A stretch of DNA of 64,000 bases from NCBI GenBank assembly GCA_964348015.1, contig CAYGBC010000037.1, forward strand, positions 1 to 64,000, read 5' to 3'. The position numbers and the translations under genes are program-made. Positions within the stretch are counted from its first letter, which is position 1. Each line of letters begins with the position of its first letter. This DNA is from SOIA01 sp964348015 (GTDB lineage Bacteria > Acidobacteriota > Aminicenantia > Aminicenantales > Aminicenantaceae). Below, piece by piece: positions 57,290-64,000 of this stretch. The notes under the pieces were generated by a model. That model saw only the letters and a program-made list of their open reading frames with translations, was not told the origin of the DNA and ran no database searches.

Positions 57290-59218
57290 CTACTTCTTGA
57301 TTTTTTTTGGCGTCTTACCTTTATTATTAGCCGCAGCCGTACTGCTCTGATTTTTACGCCCCTGGTCGTGAGGAACCGCCACGGTGACCTGCCGATCTGA
57401 AAAATTCCCGGCCTGGTCTTCGCATCTCACGGTGATCGTGTAAACACGGCCTGTCCCTTTCCCGGATCGTTCAGCCCTGAGGTTGACGGCGAGGTCTCCG
57501 GTGATCTCCCAGTCCGGAGCCGTGTCTCCATCGCCGAGTCCGTTTTCCGGCTCGTTGCTGTTGACATGGATAATCTGAGCACTCGGATTCGGGTCACAGT
57601 TATCAGAAATGGAAACGTTCAGAGTGACGGAAGCCATTTTGTGATTCGGCGGCCAGAGCACATTCGGAGTGGCACTGATGGTGATAACATCCGGAGGTGT
57701 CGTATCTTCAACTGTGATCACGACTTCATCCGTATCCGTATCGATGCCGTCACTCACTGTCAGGGTGATGACATGCTCTCCCAATCCTAATGTGACTGTC
57801 ACAATCTCTTCATCCGAAGTTCCGAACGGACCTGTCCATAAGTATGTGAGTGTATCCCCGTCCGCGTCGCTCGAACCAGAGCCATCAAGCGTGACAGTCG
57901 CATGGCAATATTGATCAGCGGATACAACTTGGTCTGGCCCCGCATCTGCCACAGGGGGTGTGTTTGTGAATTCATCAACACCCAGATCGACAGCCGCGCC
58001 GACAATCCTCGCATCGCCGTCGATGTCGAACGCCGGGATACCCGGAGCGGAGTCATTTCCTCTGTCCATACAGGGCGATCCTGACTGAAGATGATAATTT
58101 CCGGAACCCGGATCCACGAACAACGGATCCTCCAGGATGATTTCTTGAGCTGCTGGAGGCACCCAAGAAGGATAAAAGCTGTTCGGAGAGCTATTCCATA
58201 CATCCGTATAGGTGATCTTCGAGAAGTCGGAGGATAAATTGTAGATGCTGGCCCCCACGCCAATCGCTGTATTATCCGCAAGGATATTGTTAGTAAAGGA
58301 TGAAAATGCGTAATGTCTCCAAGTGATCCCCCCGCCGTTGTAAGCACTGTTTTCGACGATCGTGTTATTGGTGATGGCGGCAAAGGAATTATAGTAGATG
58401 TAGATTCCTCCACCTTGACTCGCCGCGCTATTTCCTGCAACGATGTTATTGGCTATGACCGGAAGGGGTTCACTGCGGCCATTATTTGCACAATAAATCC
58501 CTCCGCCCACGAAATCGGACTCATTCTCAATTATGAAGTTATGGGTTATTATTGGCGAACAATAGCGAAAGAGAATGCCAGCGCCATTTCGGGCCTTGTT
58601 CCCGTCTATGATATTTTGAGAGATTGTCGCGACATGATTGTCATGATTATAGGGATAGACATAATCATCGCAGAAAATTCCTCCCCCATAAAAAGCCAAA
58701 TTTCCTGTGATAGTGTTATTTTCGATGGTGGGAGAAGATAAACGACAATAAATTGTGCCATAAAACGTACTGTAACTCCCCCACTGGTTCAATTTCCCAT
58801 TTCCAGATATTTTATTATGAGCGATGGTCAGTGAGGAATTAATCATAAATATGGCGCTTCCCCCGAACGCATCCCCGTTCGTGATCTCGAACCCTTCTAT
58901 TCTTGAAGTGTTCCCCACATTTTCACATACAATCACCGAAGTCGTGCCATCGGCCAGCAGTGTGCACACATCCGCACCCTCGCCGATCAACTGGACGCCG
59001 TCTTTCATGTAGATCGGGAATGACTGTGTGGTGGAATCGTATATTCCCGCGGCCACATACACGGTTCCTCCTCCTGCGGCTGCGACCGAACCAATAGCCG
59101 TTTGAATCGATTCGACATCTCCTGGAACATGGATATCCAGGGCTTTGATGTCTTGAGCCGTGAAAGCCATGAGGACACATAAACACGCAAACAGAGTTAA
59201 AAATCTTTTACCTTTCAT
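57290..59218 (-). CDS. Right-handed beta-helix surface protein with PKD-like domain
   Basis: A 642-residue exported protein. Signal MKGKRFLTLFACLCVLMAFT is followed by a pectate-lyase-like start (IHVPGDVESIQTAIGSVAAA, GGGTVYVAAGIYDSTTQSFP), then many parallel beta-helix rungs with N-N-I-x-G-N patterns (SPTIENNTITGNLAFYGGGI, SFAAITNNTIVENSAYNGGG). Around residue 395 comes SGSPCMDRGNDSAPGIPAFD, then a PKD-like domain (NTPPVADAGPDQVVSADQYC, VTLDGSGSSDADGDTLTYLW) and an Ig-like module, with a basic tail (NNKGKTPKKIKK). No catalytic residues are evident, so binding rather than lyase activity is likely. AAGGAG precedes ATG 59218. No C-terminal sorting signal of the usual type is seen. Confidence 0.88.
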   Translation of the reverse strand: MKGKRFLTLFACLCVLMAFTAQDIKALDIHVPGDVESIQTAIGSVAAAGGGTVYVAAGIYDSTTQSFPIYMKDGVQLIGEGADVCTLLADGTTSVIVCENVGNTSRIEGFEITNGDAFGGSAIFMINSSLTIAHNKISGNGKLNQWGSYSTFYGTIYCRLSSPTIENNTITGNLAFYGGGIFCDDYVYPYNHDNHVATISQNIIDGNKARNGAGILFRYCSPIITHNFIIENESDFVGGGIYCANNGRSEPLPVIANNIVAGNSAASQGGGIYIYYNSFAAITNNTIVENSAYNGGGITWRHYAFSSFTNNILADNTAIGVGASIYNLSSDFSKITYTDVWNSSPNSFYPSWVPPAAQEIILEDPLFVDPGSGNYHLQSGSPCMDRGNDSAPGIPAFDIDGDARIVGAAVDLGVDEFTNTPPVADAGPDQVVSADQYCHATVTLDGSGSSDADGDTLTYLWTGPFGTSDEEIVTVTLGLGEHVITLTVSDGIDTDTDEVVITVEDTTPPDVITISATPNVLWPPNHKMASVTLNVSISDNCDPNPSAQIIHVNSNEPENGLGDGDTAPDWEITGDLAVNLRAERSGKGTGRVYTITVRCEDQAGNFSDRQVTVAVPHDQGRKNQSSTAAANNKGKTPKKIKK

Positions 59219-59390
59219 TTTTTACTCCTTTTCCCAAATATTAAATTCAATATATTTTTTCCTTTGTTTATGCCTGATCTCATGCACGAATACGCTATGA
59301 ACGGAGACCTCTAAAGGTACACGATGCAGTTGACCGTTCTTGTGTTTGGGCATGAATCGCTTCTTTTCCAAACCAGGTAAATCTGATATT

Positions 59391-59420
59391 AGTGTAGCCA
59401 AACAGCCTGGCGCGTGTCAA
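59391..59420 (-). promoter_or_regulatory. Putative promoter of the beta-helix protein gene
   Basis: Minus strand TTGACA (59420-59415), 18-base spacer, TACACT (59396-59391), leaving a ~165-base leader before ATG 59218. No convincing hairpin was found in the leader. Confidence 0.45.
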
Positions 59421-59621
59421 TCCAATAAAGGGTGAAATTCGAGATGATTTTTACTATCTGGCGATAATCTTGTCAGAGGAACACATCTCACCCCTTCCGA
59501 CTAATCCCTTAGCGGAAGAGTCAATGTCTTGCGTTCTTTTTTGGAAAAGCGAATCGGACAAAAGAGCCTCAAATCTTCTAAATCGCCGATGATTCATCCG
59601 GGTTTCACAACAATGTTCCCC

Positions 59622-59831
59622 TTAACATCCTTTGAGCGGAGACATGAAACCTCCCATGGTTCTCTCGGTCAAAGGGAGCATGGAACGGCATTCTTTGACA
59701 TAGACCTCTTTTCCGGAGATGAATTTTCCGATTTTTTCAGCAAGAGAATAGATTTTTTTCGAGACCGCCGATCCAACCTTCCTCAACAGGAAAAGACTGA
59801 ATTCAATCGCAAGAGGACTTATCGGGAGAAT
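59622..59831 (-). pseudogene. Open frame without start codon; possible gene remnant
   Basis: Within the 755-base gap 59219-59974 the minus strand has a ~70-codon frame between TGA (59832-59834) and TAA (59622-59624), without an ATG near its beginning. Residues such as AIEFSLFLLRKVGSAVSKKI and YSLAEKIGKFISGKEVYVKE look protein-like (a hydrophobic part, then a charged helix). I do not recognise the family. It may be the remnant of a longer gene. The rest of the gap shows only the promoter at 59391-59420. Confidence 0.25.
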
Positions 59832-59974
59832 TCAGTTTCTGCAGCTATCTGAAATCGGGTGAGGAGAAATTAGAGCCGATGGAGAGTATCGGTCTTGAGT
59901 AAAAAAATCCAAGATTTCAGTCCGAAGGATGGAACGAGAGAGGAGGAAACCTGAAAAGGAAAAAGTGTGGTGAG

Positions 59975-60051
59975 TGGCGGGGCCGACGAGACTCGAACTC
60001 GCGACCTCAGGCGTGACAGGCCTGCGTTCTAACCAACTGAACTACGACCCC
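59975..60051 (-). tRNA. tRNA-Asp (GTC)
   Basis: 77 bases with an encoded CCA (59975-59977). The acceptor GGGGTCG pairs with CGGCCCC, with the discriminator G typical of tRNA-Asp. The D-stem is GTTC/GAAC, the anticodon stem CAGGC/GCCTG encloses CTGTCAC with anticodon GTC, and GAGTTCGAGTCTC forms the T-arm. A promoter lies at 60177-60205. Confidence 0.97.
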
Positions 60052-60176
60052 GCCAAGGGATGATCGTTGTGGCTTTATTTTCAATAAATTATTAATTCCT
60101 CATCTTCCATCTCGGTCACCGATGGACTTCCCGCGTCTTTTCCAAGACAGAGATTTCTGGCTTTTTCCAGGAGAGA

Positions 60177-60205
60177 ATTATAGGTGTTTATCTCTGTAAA
60201 GTCAA
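60177..60205 (-). promoter_or_regulatory. Promoter upstream of tRNA-Asp
   Basis: Minus strand TTGACT (60205-60200), 17-base spacer, TATAAT (60182-60177). It overlaps the last codons of the 107-aa gene. The mature tRNA starts ~125 bases downstream, so a long 5' extension must be removed. Confidence 0.65.
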
Positions 60206-60525
60206 TCCTTTATGACTTTATTGCAGAACTCCTCGAAATCAGGAAACTCTATTGATGTTTTCTGCTCCCTGTTCACGACGACAGATCCTAAATTGTCTTT
60301 GTTCTTTTCAAGTTCATCGTGATTTTTTGTTACACTTCCTCTCATTAACAAGAGTCTTTTTCCACACAGTCCTATTCTGAATTTATCCACACTGTCCTTA
60401 ATTTCGATCACTATCTCATATTTAGCGAACACGTCATTTTCGACCACCCAGCGCATTTTTCCTTCGGACTCGAAATAAGCCACAACGCAGAGAAGCAAGA
60501 AACTCGGGTCATATTTCTTCTTCAT
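60202..60525 (-). CDS. Hypothetical protein (107 aa)
   Basis: Family not recognised. The product is a small, charged, probably alpha/beta protein: PSFLLLCVVAYFESEGKMRW is a hydrophobic N-terminal strand or helix region, then KYEIVIEIKDSVDKFRIGLC, and an acidic end (FPDFEEFCNKVIKD). No signal-cleavage site. GGAG lies close to the ATG at 60525, a little nearer than usual. It stands alone between a repeat-like palindrome and tRNA-Asp, whose promoter overlaps its 3' end. Composition is coding-like but the gene is orphan. Confidence 0.5.
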   Translation of the reverse strand: MKKKYDPSFLLLCVVAYFESEGKMRWVVENDVFAKYEIVIEIKDSVDKFRIGLCGKRLLLMRGSVTKNHDELEKNKDNLGSVVVNREQKTSIEFPDFEEFCNKVIKD

Positions 60526-60557
60526 GTCTCCACTTCTTTCCTGAGAATTCTCCTGTT

Positions 60558-60615
60558 AGCCCTCTCCCCCTTCGAATTAAGGAAGCCATGGGAAAAGGGG
60601 AAGTGAGAGAGGGCT
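60558..60615. repeat. Long imperfect palindrome
   Basis: AGCCCTCTC (60558-60566) pairs perfectly with GAGAGGGCT (60607-60615), with further matching of CCCCTT and AAGGGG inside. No T-run follows on either strand. It resembles BIME-type repeats. The rest of the 320-base gap to htpX (60616-60845) holds a GAGACC/GGTCTC hairpin near 60730-60750 and is otherwise empty. Confidence 0.5.
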
Positions 60616-60845
60616 TCGTTCAACAACCCCTTCGTTATTAATTTATGACCGATAGTTTATGATTTACAACCTTTTTAGACCGGATGTCCTATTATTCCCT
60701 TTTATTCCGTTTATTTTCCTTTTCTTGGAGACCCGGAACGCATGGTCTCTTTGCGCCTTTCCTTTTGCCAGCCTCCAGGATTGAAGGGCTTTAAAGGCTC
60801 GATTTGAATGGTTTTTATGAATGAATATGGACTTTTCTCATTTCT

Positions 60846-61733
60846 TTACATCTTTTCCAGGGCGGCGACTCTCTCTTTGATGGGCGGATGAGTGCTGAAG
60901 AGCTTGTTCACGTTTCCTTTAATATCTTTGAGAGGATTCACGATGTAAAGATGTGCGGTGGCTTTGTTCGCGGCCTCCAGAGGTTCCCTGTCCGCATCCA
61001 GTTTCTTCAAGGCCGAAGCCAGACCAGGAGGATAGCGTGTGAGGAAAGCGCCGTTCGCATCAGCTAAAAATTCTCTCTTTCGGGAAACGGCCATTCGGAT
61101 CAGCTGGGCGATAAGCGGAGAAAATATGGCCAGTACAAGGCCGACCACAACGATGACTGCACCCACGTTTCCTCCATCTTTGCTGCTGCGTCTTCTTCCG
61201 CCCCAGAGAAATGTCCTGAGGATCCAGTCACTGAGAAGCGCCACGACCCCAACCATAACCACGGCCAGCGTCATGACGAGAACATCGTAGTTCTTGATGT
61301 GGGCCATCTCGTGGGAGATCACGCCTTCGAGCTCAGCCCGGTTCAACTTCTGGAGCAAGCCTGTGGTGACCACGACAACCGAATTCTTCGGATTCCGTCC
61401 GGTGGCAAACGCATTGGGTGCCGTGTCATCGATAATATAACAGCGCGGCTTGGGCAATCCTGCGGCGATTGCCAATCCCTCCACAACATTGTACAGATGG
61501 GGATATTCTTTTTTCGTCACAGGCCTGGCTTTGCTGATGGCCAGAACGATCTTATCGCTCGCGTAGTAGCTTCCGAAAGTCATTGCCACAGCGATTACAA
61601 TGGCCAGGATCAATCCCTGAGGCCCCCAACCGGTCAATTCTCCGAAAAGCCACGCTAAACCAAAAATCAAACAGAGAAAAAACAGGATGAGGAAAAAGGA
61701 TTTTCGTTTATTGCTGGCGATTTGCTCGTACAT
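60846..61733 (-). CDS. htpX: Membrane zinc metalloprotease HtpX (M48)
   Basis: A 295-residue M48B protease. Two N-terminal helices (FFLILFFLCLIFGLAWLFGE, QGLILAIVIAVAMTFGSYYA) anchor it, then the catalytic domain with TGLLQKLNRAELEGVISHEM and AHIKN giving HExxH. Two more helices follow (VLVMTLAVVMVGVVALLSDW, GNVGAVIVVVGLVLAIFSPL), then the third zinc ligand in SRKREFLADANGAFLTRYPP, ending FSTHPPIKERVAALEKM. It degrades damaged membrane proteins in the inner membrane. It is 53 bases downstream of lemA, the classical lemA-htpX pair. Confidence 0.96.
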   Translation of the reverse strand: MYEQIASNKRKSFFLILFFLCLIFGLAWLFGELTGWGPQGLILAIVIAVAMTFGSYYASDKIVLAISKARPVTKKEYPHLYNVVEGLAIAAGLPKPRCYIIDDTAPNAFATGRNPKNSVVVVTTGLLQKLNRAELEGVISHEMAHIKNYDVLVMTLAVVMVGVVALLSDWILRTFLWGGRRRSSKDGGNVGAVIVVVGLVLAIFSPLIAQLIRMAVSRKREFLADANGAFLTRYPPGLASALKKLDADREPLEAANKATAHLYIVNPLKDIKGNVNKLFSTHPPIKERVAALEKM

Positions 61734-61786
61734 CGGGAATCAAACTCGAGGAGTCAGGCTCTCTTGAATTCAGGGCAGGTGCCCGA

Positions 61787-62344
61787 TTAGAACTTCACCT
61801 CGACTGGCTCCCTGGCTTCCGGCTCCTCGATCTCGAAGTATTCTTTTTCTTTGAAATTGAACATGTTGGCGATTATGTTGGACGGGAAAACCTGCTGTTT
61901 GAGGTTGAACTGCATGATATTATCGTTGTAGAACTGTCTGGCGTAAGCGATCTTTCCTTCTGTGCCGGCCAGCTCTTCCTGGAGCATTAAGAAATTCTGA
62001 TTGGCCTTCAGGTCAGGATAATTCTCGACCACGGCAAAAAGCGACTTCAGAGCACCGGTCAGCATGTTCTCTGCGGCTCCCTGCTCTTTGACCGAACCGG
62101 CATCTATGGCTTTAGCGCGCGCCTCCGTCACTTTCTGGAAAACCTCTCTCTCGTGCTTGGCATAACCCTTGACCGTCTCCACCAGATTCGGAATGAGGTC
62201 GTACCTCCGCTTCAACTGAACATCCACCTGTGCCCACGAATTGTCGCACCTGTTCCTTAAAGTCACCAGTCTGTTATAGATCCCGATGACAGTGATCACG
62301 ACAACGCCTACGATGGCCAGAACAACAATCAATTCAAGTCCCAT
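61787..62344 (-). CDS. lemA: LemA family protein
   Basis: A 185-residue LemA. The N-terminal helix LIVVLAIVGVVVITVIGIYN anchors it, followed by the highly conserved LVTLRNRCDNSWAQVDVQLK, RRYDLIPNLVETVKGYAKHE, YPDLKANQNFLMLQEELAGT and IAYARQFYNDNIMQFNLKQQ blocks. The coiled-coil rod domain faces the cytoplasm or periplasm; its function is poorly known, but it is regularly linked with HtpX or TPM-domain proteins in membrane quality control. AGGAG precedes ATG 62344. It heads the lemA-htpX operon and is divergent from the citrate synthase gene. Confidence 0.96.
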   Translation of the reverse strand: MGLELIVVLAIVGVVVITVIGIYNRLVTLRNRCDNSWAQVDVQLKRRYDLIPNLVETVKGYAKHEREVFQKVTEARAKAIDAGSVKEQGAAENMLTGALKSLFAVVENYPDLKANQNFLMLQEELAGTEGKIAYARQFYNDNIMQFNLKQQVFPSNIIANMFNFKEKEYFEIEEPEAREPVEVKF

Positions 62345-62496
62345 ATTTTTCTCCTACTCATAAAGTTAAAAAAGGATTAGTCCCCAATAATAAACACTTT
62401 CAACAACGAAAAGTCAATAATGGATTCAGTCCATAGAAGAGTACGATTGGCTGTTCGGACCTATTCAAAAAATATTCATAAATGTCTGAGAAAAAA

Positions 62497-62525
62497 TTGA
62501 CAGCGTCTCCGGACAGTGATATATT
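62497..62525 (+). promoter_or_regulatory. Promoter of the citrate synthase gene
   Basis: TTGACA (62497-62502), 17-base spacer, TATATT (62520-62525), giving a ~49-base leader to ATG 62581. AAGGAGG lies seven bases before the ATG. Confidence 0.7.
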
Positions 62526-62580
62526 TTGTCTTCTCTCACAAGGGAAATAATTATCTCAAACCTATAAGGAGGTTGTCTCA

Positions 62581-63879
62581 ATGGCATCATTAAAGGAAAA
62601 ATTCGCTTCAAAACTAGACCCCGTGCGCAACACAGTCAAGACGATGCTCAAAGAACACGGCGACAAAAAAATCTCAGAAGTGACGGTTGCCCAAGCCTAC
62701 GGCGGAATGCGCGGCGTGAAATGCATGGTCACCGAGACGTCTGCTCTCGACCCGATGGAAGGCATCCGTTTCCGCGGATTCAACATTCCCCAACTCCGCG
62801 AAAAATTGCCCAAGGCGCCAGGAGGCGAAGAACCTCTTCCCGAAGGAATCTTTTATCTTCTGCTCACAGGTGAGCTACCCACCGAAGACGATGTGAAGGA
62901 AATCACCGAAGAATGGCGGAAGCGCAGTGTTCTCCCGGATTATCTGGTCAAAGTACTCAAATCCATCCCCAAAGACACTCATCCGATGACTCAGTTCTCT
63001 CTCGGTATCCTCACTCTCCAAAAAGACTCCATTTTTGCCAAACAGTACAGAGAGGGCATGAGCAAAATGGAGTACTGGGATCCCATGTTCGAAGACGTGA
63101 TGAACCTTCTGGCCAAGCTCCCGAACATCGCTTCTTACATCTACCGCAGAAGCTACAAGGACGACAAGCATATTCCGGCTGACCCGAAACTGGACTGGGG
63201 TGGAAATTTCGCCCATATGATCGGGGTCGAAGATGAGAAGTTCAAGGAGCTCATGCGCCTCTATCTTGTCATTCACAGCGACCATGAAGGCGGAAACGTT
63301 TCGGCCCACACCACTCATCTGGTCGGGTCTGCGCTTTCAGACGCGTACTACTCGCTGTCCGCGGGAATGAACGGACTGGCCGGTCCACTGCACGGCCTGG
63401 CCAACCAGGAAGTTCTCAGATGGGTCATGGGTGTCATGGATAAGCTGGGCGGAGTTCCGACTAACGAACAGTTAAAGGATTTCTGCTGGGAAACTCTGAA
63501 TTCCGGACAGGTCATTCCTGGATACGGCCACGCAGTTCTCCGTCAAACTGACCCCCGGTACGTCGCTCAAAGAGAGTTTGCCCTGAAGCACTTGCCTGAT
63601 GATGAGATCTTTAAGGTTGTGAGTGCCCTGTATGAGGTGGTCCCGCCTATTCTGGAAGAACAAGGCAAGGCGAAGAATCCCTGGCCTAACGTTGATGCTC
63701 ATTCCGGCGTTCTGCTCTACCACTACGGGATCAAAGAGTTCGATTTTTACACCGTTTTCTTCGGCGCATCCCGTGCAATCGGTGTTTTGTCCTCGCTGAT
63801 TTGGGACAGGGCTCTCGGACTGGCGATCGAAAGACCCAAGAGTGTCACCACCGAGTGGATCGAAGGCCAGGTGAAGTAG
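62581..63879 (+). CDS. Citrate (Si)-synthase, eukaryote-like long form
   Basis: A 432-residue enzyme. EGIRFRGFNIPQLREKLPKA and LPEGIFYLLLTGELPTEDDV are as in mitochondrial-type citrate synthases, with catalytic histidines in YLVIHSDHEGGNVSAHTTHL and in SGQVIPGYGHAVLRQTDPRY, and the aspartate in WPNVDAHSGVLLYHYGIKEF (VDAHSG). AGMNGLAGPLHGLANQEVLR is the long-form signature, distinct from the gltA type of most bacteria. It condenses acetyl-CoA and oxaloacetate at entry to the TCA cycle. It has its own strong promoter and ribosome-binding site. The stereochemical (Si) assignment is by family, not shown directly. Confidence 0.95.
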   Translation: MASLKEKFASKLDPVRNTVKTMLKEHGDKKISEVTVAQAYGGMRGVKCMVTETSALDPMEGIRFRGFNIPQLREKLPKAPGGEEPLPEGIFYLLLTGELPTEDDVKEITEEWRKRSVLPDYLVKVLKSIPKDTHPMTQFSLGILTLQKDSIFAKQYREGMSKMEYWDPMFEDVMNLLAKLPNIASYIYRRSYKDDKHIPADPKLDWGGNFAHMIGVEDEKFKELMRLYLVIHSDHEGGNVSAHTTHLVGSALSDAYYSLSAGMNGLAGPLHGLANQEVLRWVMGVMDKLGGVPTNEQLKDFCWETLNSGQVIPGYGHAVLRQTDPRYVAQREFALKHLPDDEIFKVVSALYEVVPPILEEQGKAKNPWPNVDAHSGVLLYHYGIKEFDFYTVFFGASRAIGVLSSLIWDRALGLAIERPKSVTTEWIEGQVK

Positions 63880-63913
63880 TCCACAAGTCATTAATAAGGT
63901 TACGCAAAGTTAC

Positions 63914-63947
63914 GAAGGGTGGTGAAAAGAAATTTTCACTGCCCTTC
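63914..63947 (+). terminator. Hairpin after the citrate synthase gene
   Basis: GAAGGG (63914-63919) pairs with CCCTTC (63942-63947) and GTGAAAA pairs with TTTTCAC inside, with a short mismatch and a GAAA loop. The tail is only moderately T-rich (CATTCTCTTGTTATTC). It lies 35 bases after the stop codon, so it is probably the terminator or an mRNA 3' protector. Confidence 0.5.
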
Positions 63948-63979
63948 CATTCTCTTGTTATTCATTTTCCTTGTAAGAT

Positions 63980-63995
63980 TGGGGTCAGACTTTGA
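63980..63995 (+). repeat. Dispersed sequence, copy 3 (TGGGGTCAGACTTTGA)
   Basis: Matches 15 of 16 bases of the element at 1025-1042 and 7688-7705, here on the plus strand and 5 bases from the window end, so the rest of any element is not visible. Confidence 0.4.
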
Positions 63996-64000
63996 TAACT

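Noticed and set aside
59529..59852. 107-codon plus-strand frame
   Set aside because: No ribosome-binding site, low-complexity charged/aromatic residues, and the opposite strand has the more protein-like frame.

Overview
The window reads as a chromosome segment of a diderm (Gram-negative type) bacterium of moderate GC content. It carries TolC-type outer-membrane proteins, an RND efflux pump, LolA, a TonB-dependent receptor, LPS-type glycosyltransferases and bacterial housekeeping genes (rplM-rpsI-rpsB-tsf-pyrH-frr, lepA, der, ssrA, two tRNAs). The mix of a six-bladed beta-propeller lipoprotein, an Acidobacteria-style TonB receptor with an N-terminal carboxypeptidase-regulatory-like domain, a bacterial eRF1-like protein and a long eukaryote-like citrate synthase suggests Acidobacteriota or a relative such as candidate phylum Aminicenantes. 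That placement is an inference from gene content only.

Layout. Positions 1-6000 are accessory: a clipped IS3-type transposase, several small orphan genes with strong ribosome-binding sites, a DUF2975/HTH pair, a beta-propeller lipoprotein, and a winged-helix gene flanked on both sides by runs of strong hairpins. Positions 6000-14200 hold an NYN nuclease, purM, a decayed oxidoreductase, a MenC/NSAR enolase, two glycosyltransferases and a dehydrogenase/aminotransferase pair. Positions 14480-19800 hold a TolC protein and the run hypothetical-lipoprotein-mtnA-tsaD. From 20100 to 29700 come lepA, tatA, a ROK kinase, a TonB receptor, a B12/radical-SAM protein, tRNA-Leu and the eRF1-like protein. 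A TetR-TolC-MFP-RND efflux operon (29722-36000) is divergent from a CxxC carboxymuconolactone-decarboxylase-like protein. Then follow XerD, an MBL hydrolase, an SLC13 transporter with a structured leader, AmrA, a TatT-like protein, a DUF374 acyltransferase, a sodium:solute symporter, and lolA-ECF sigma-anti-sigma-bactofilin-like membrane protein. The translation/UMP kinase operon, rhomboid, TPR lipoprotein, der, GerMN, amidase, tmRNA, a beta-helix/PKD surface protein, tRNA-Asp, lemA-htpX and citrate synthase complete the window.

Repeats are a prominent feature. A palindromic REP-like module (core TCATTGCGAGCGAAGC) occurs five times between genes, three times joined to a second palindrome built on GGGACTGTCCC, with GGGGACAG-like outer ends. 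This looks like a mobile, non-autonomous element family. An 18-base sequence shared by 1025-1042 and 7688-7705, with a 16-base relative at 63980, may be a further dispersed element.

The best candidates for something undescribed are the two hairpin arrays bracketing the winged-helix gene (4781-4934 and 5654-5860, the latter ending in an intrinsic terminator), the composite palindromic repeat family, and several genes whose near-consensus -10 box lies only 7-10 bases from the start codon, implying leaderless mRNAs.
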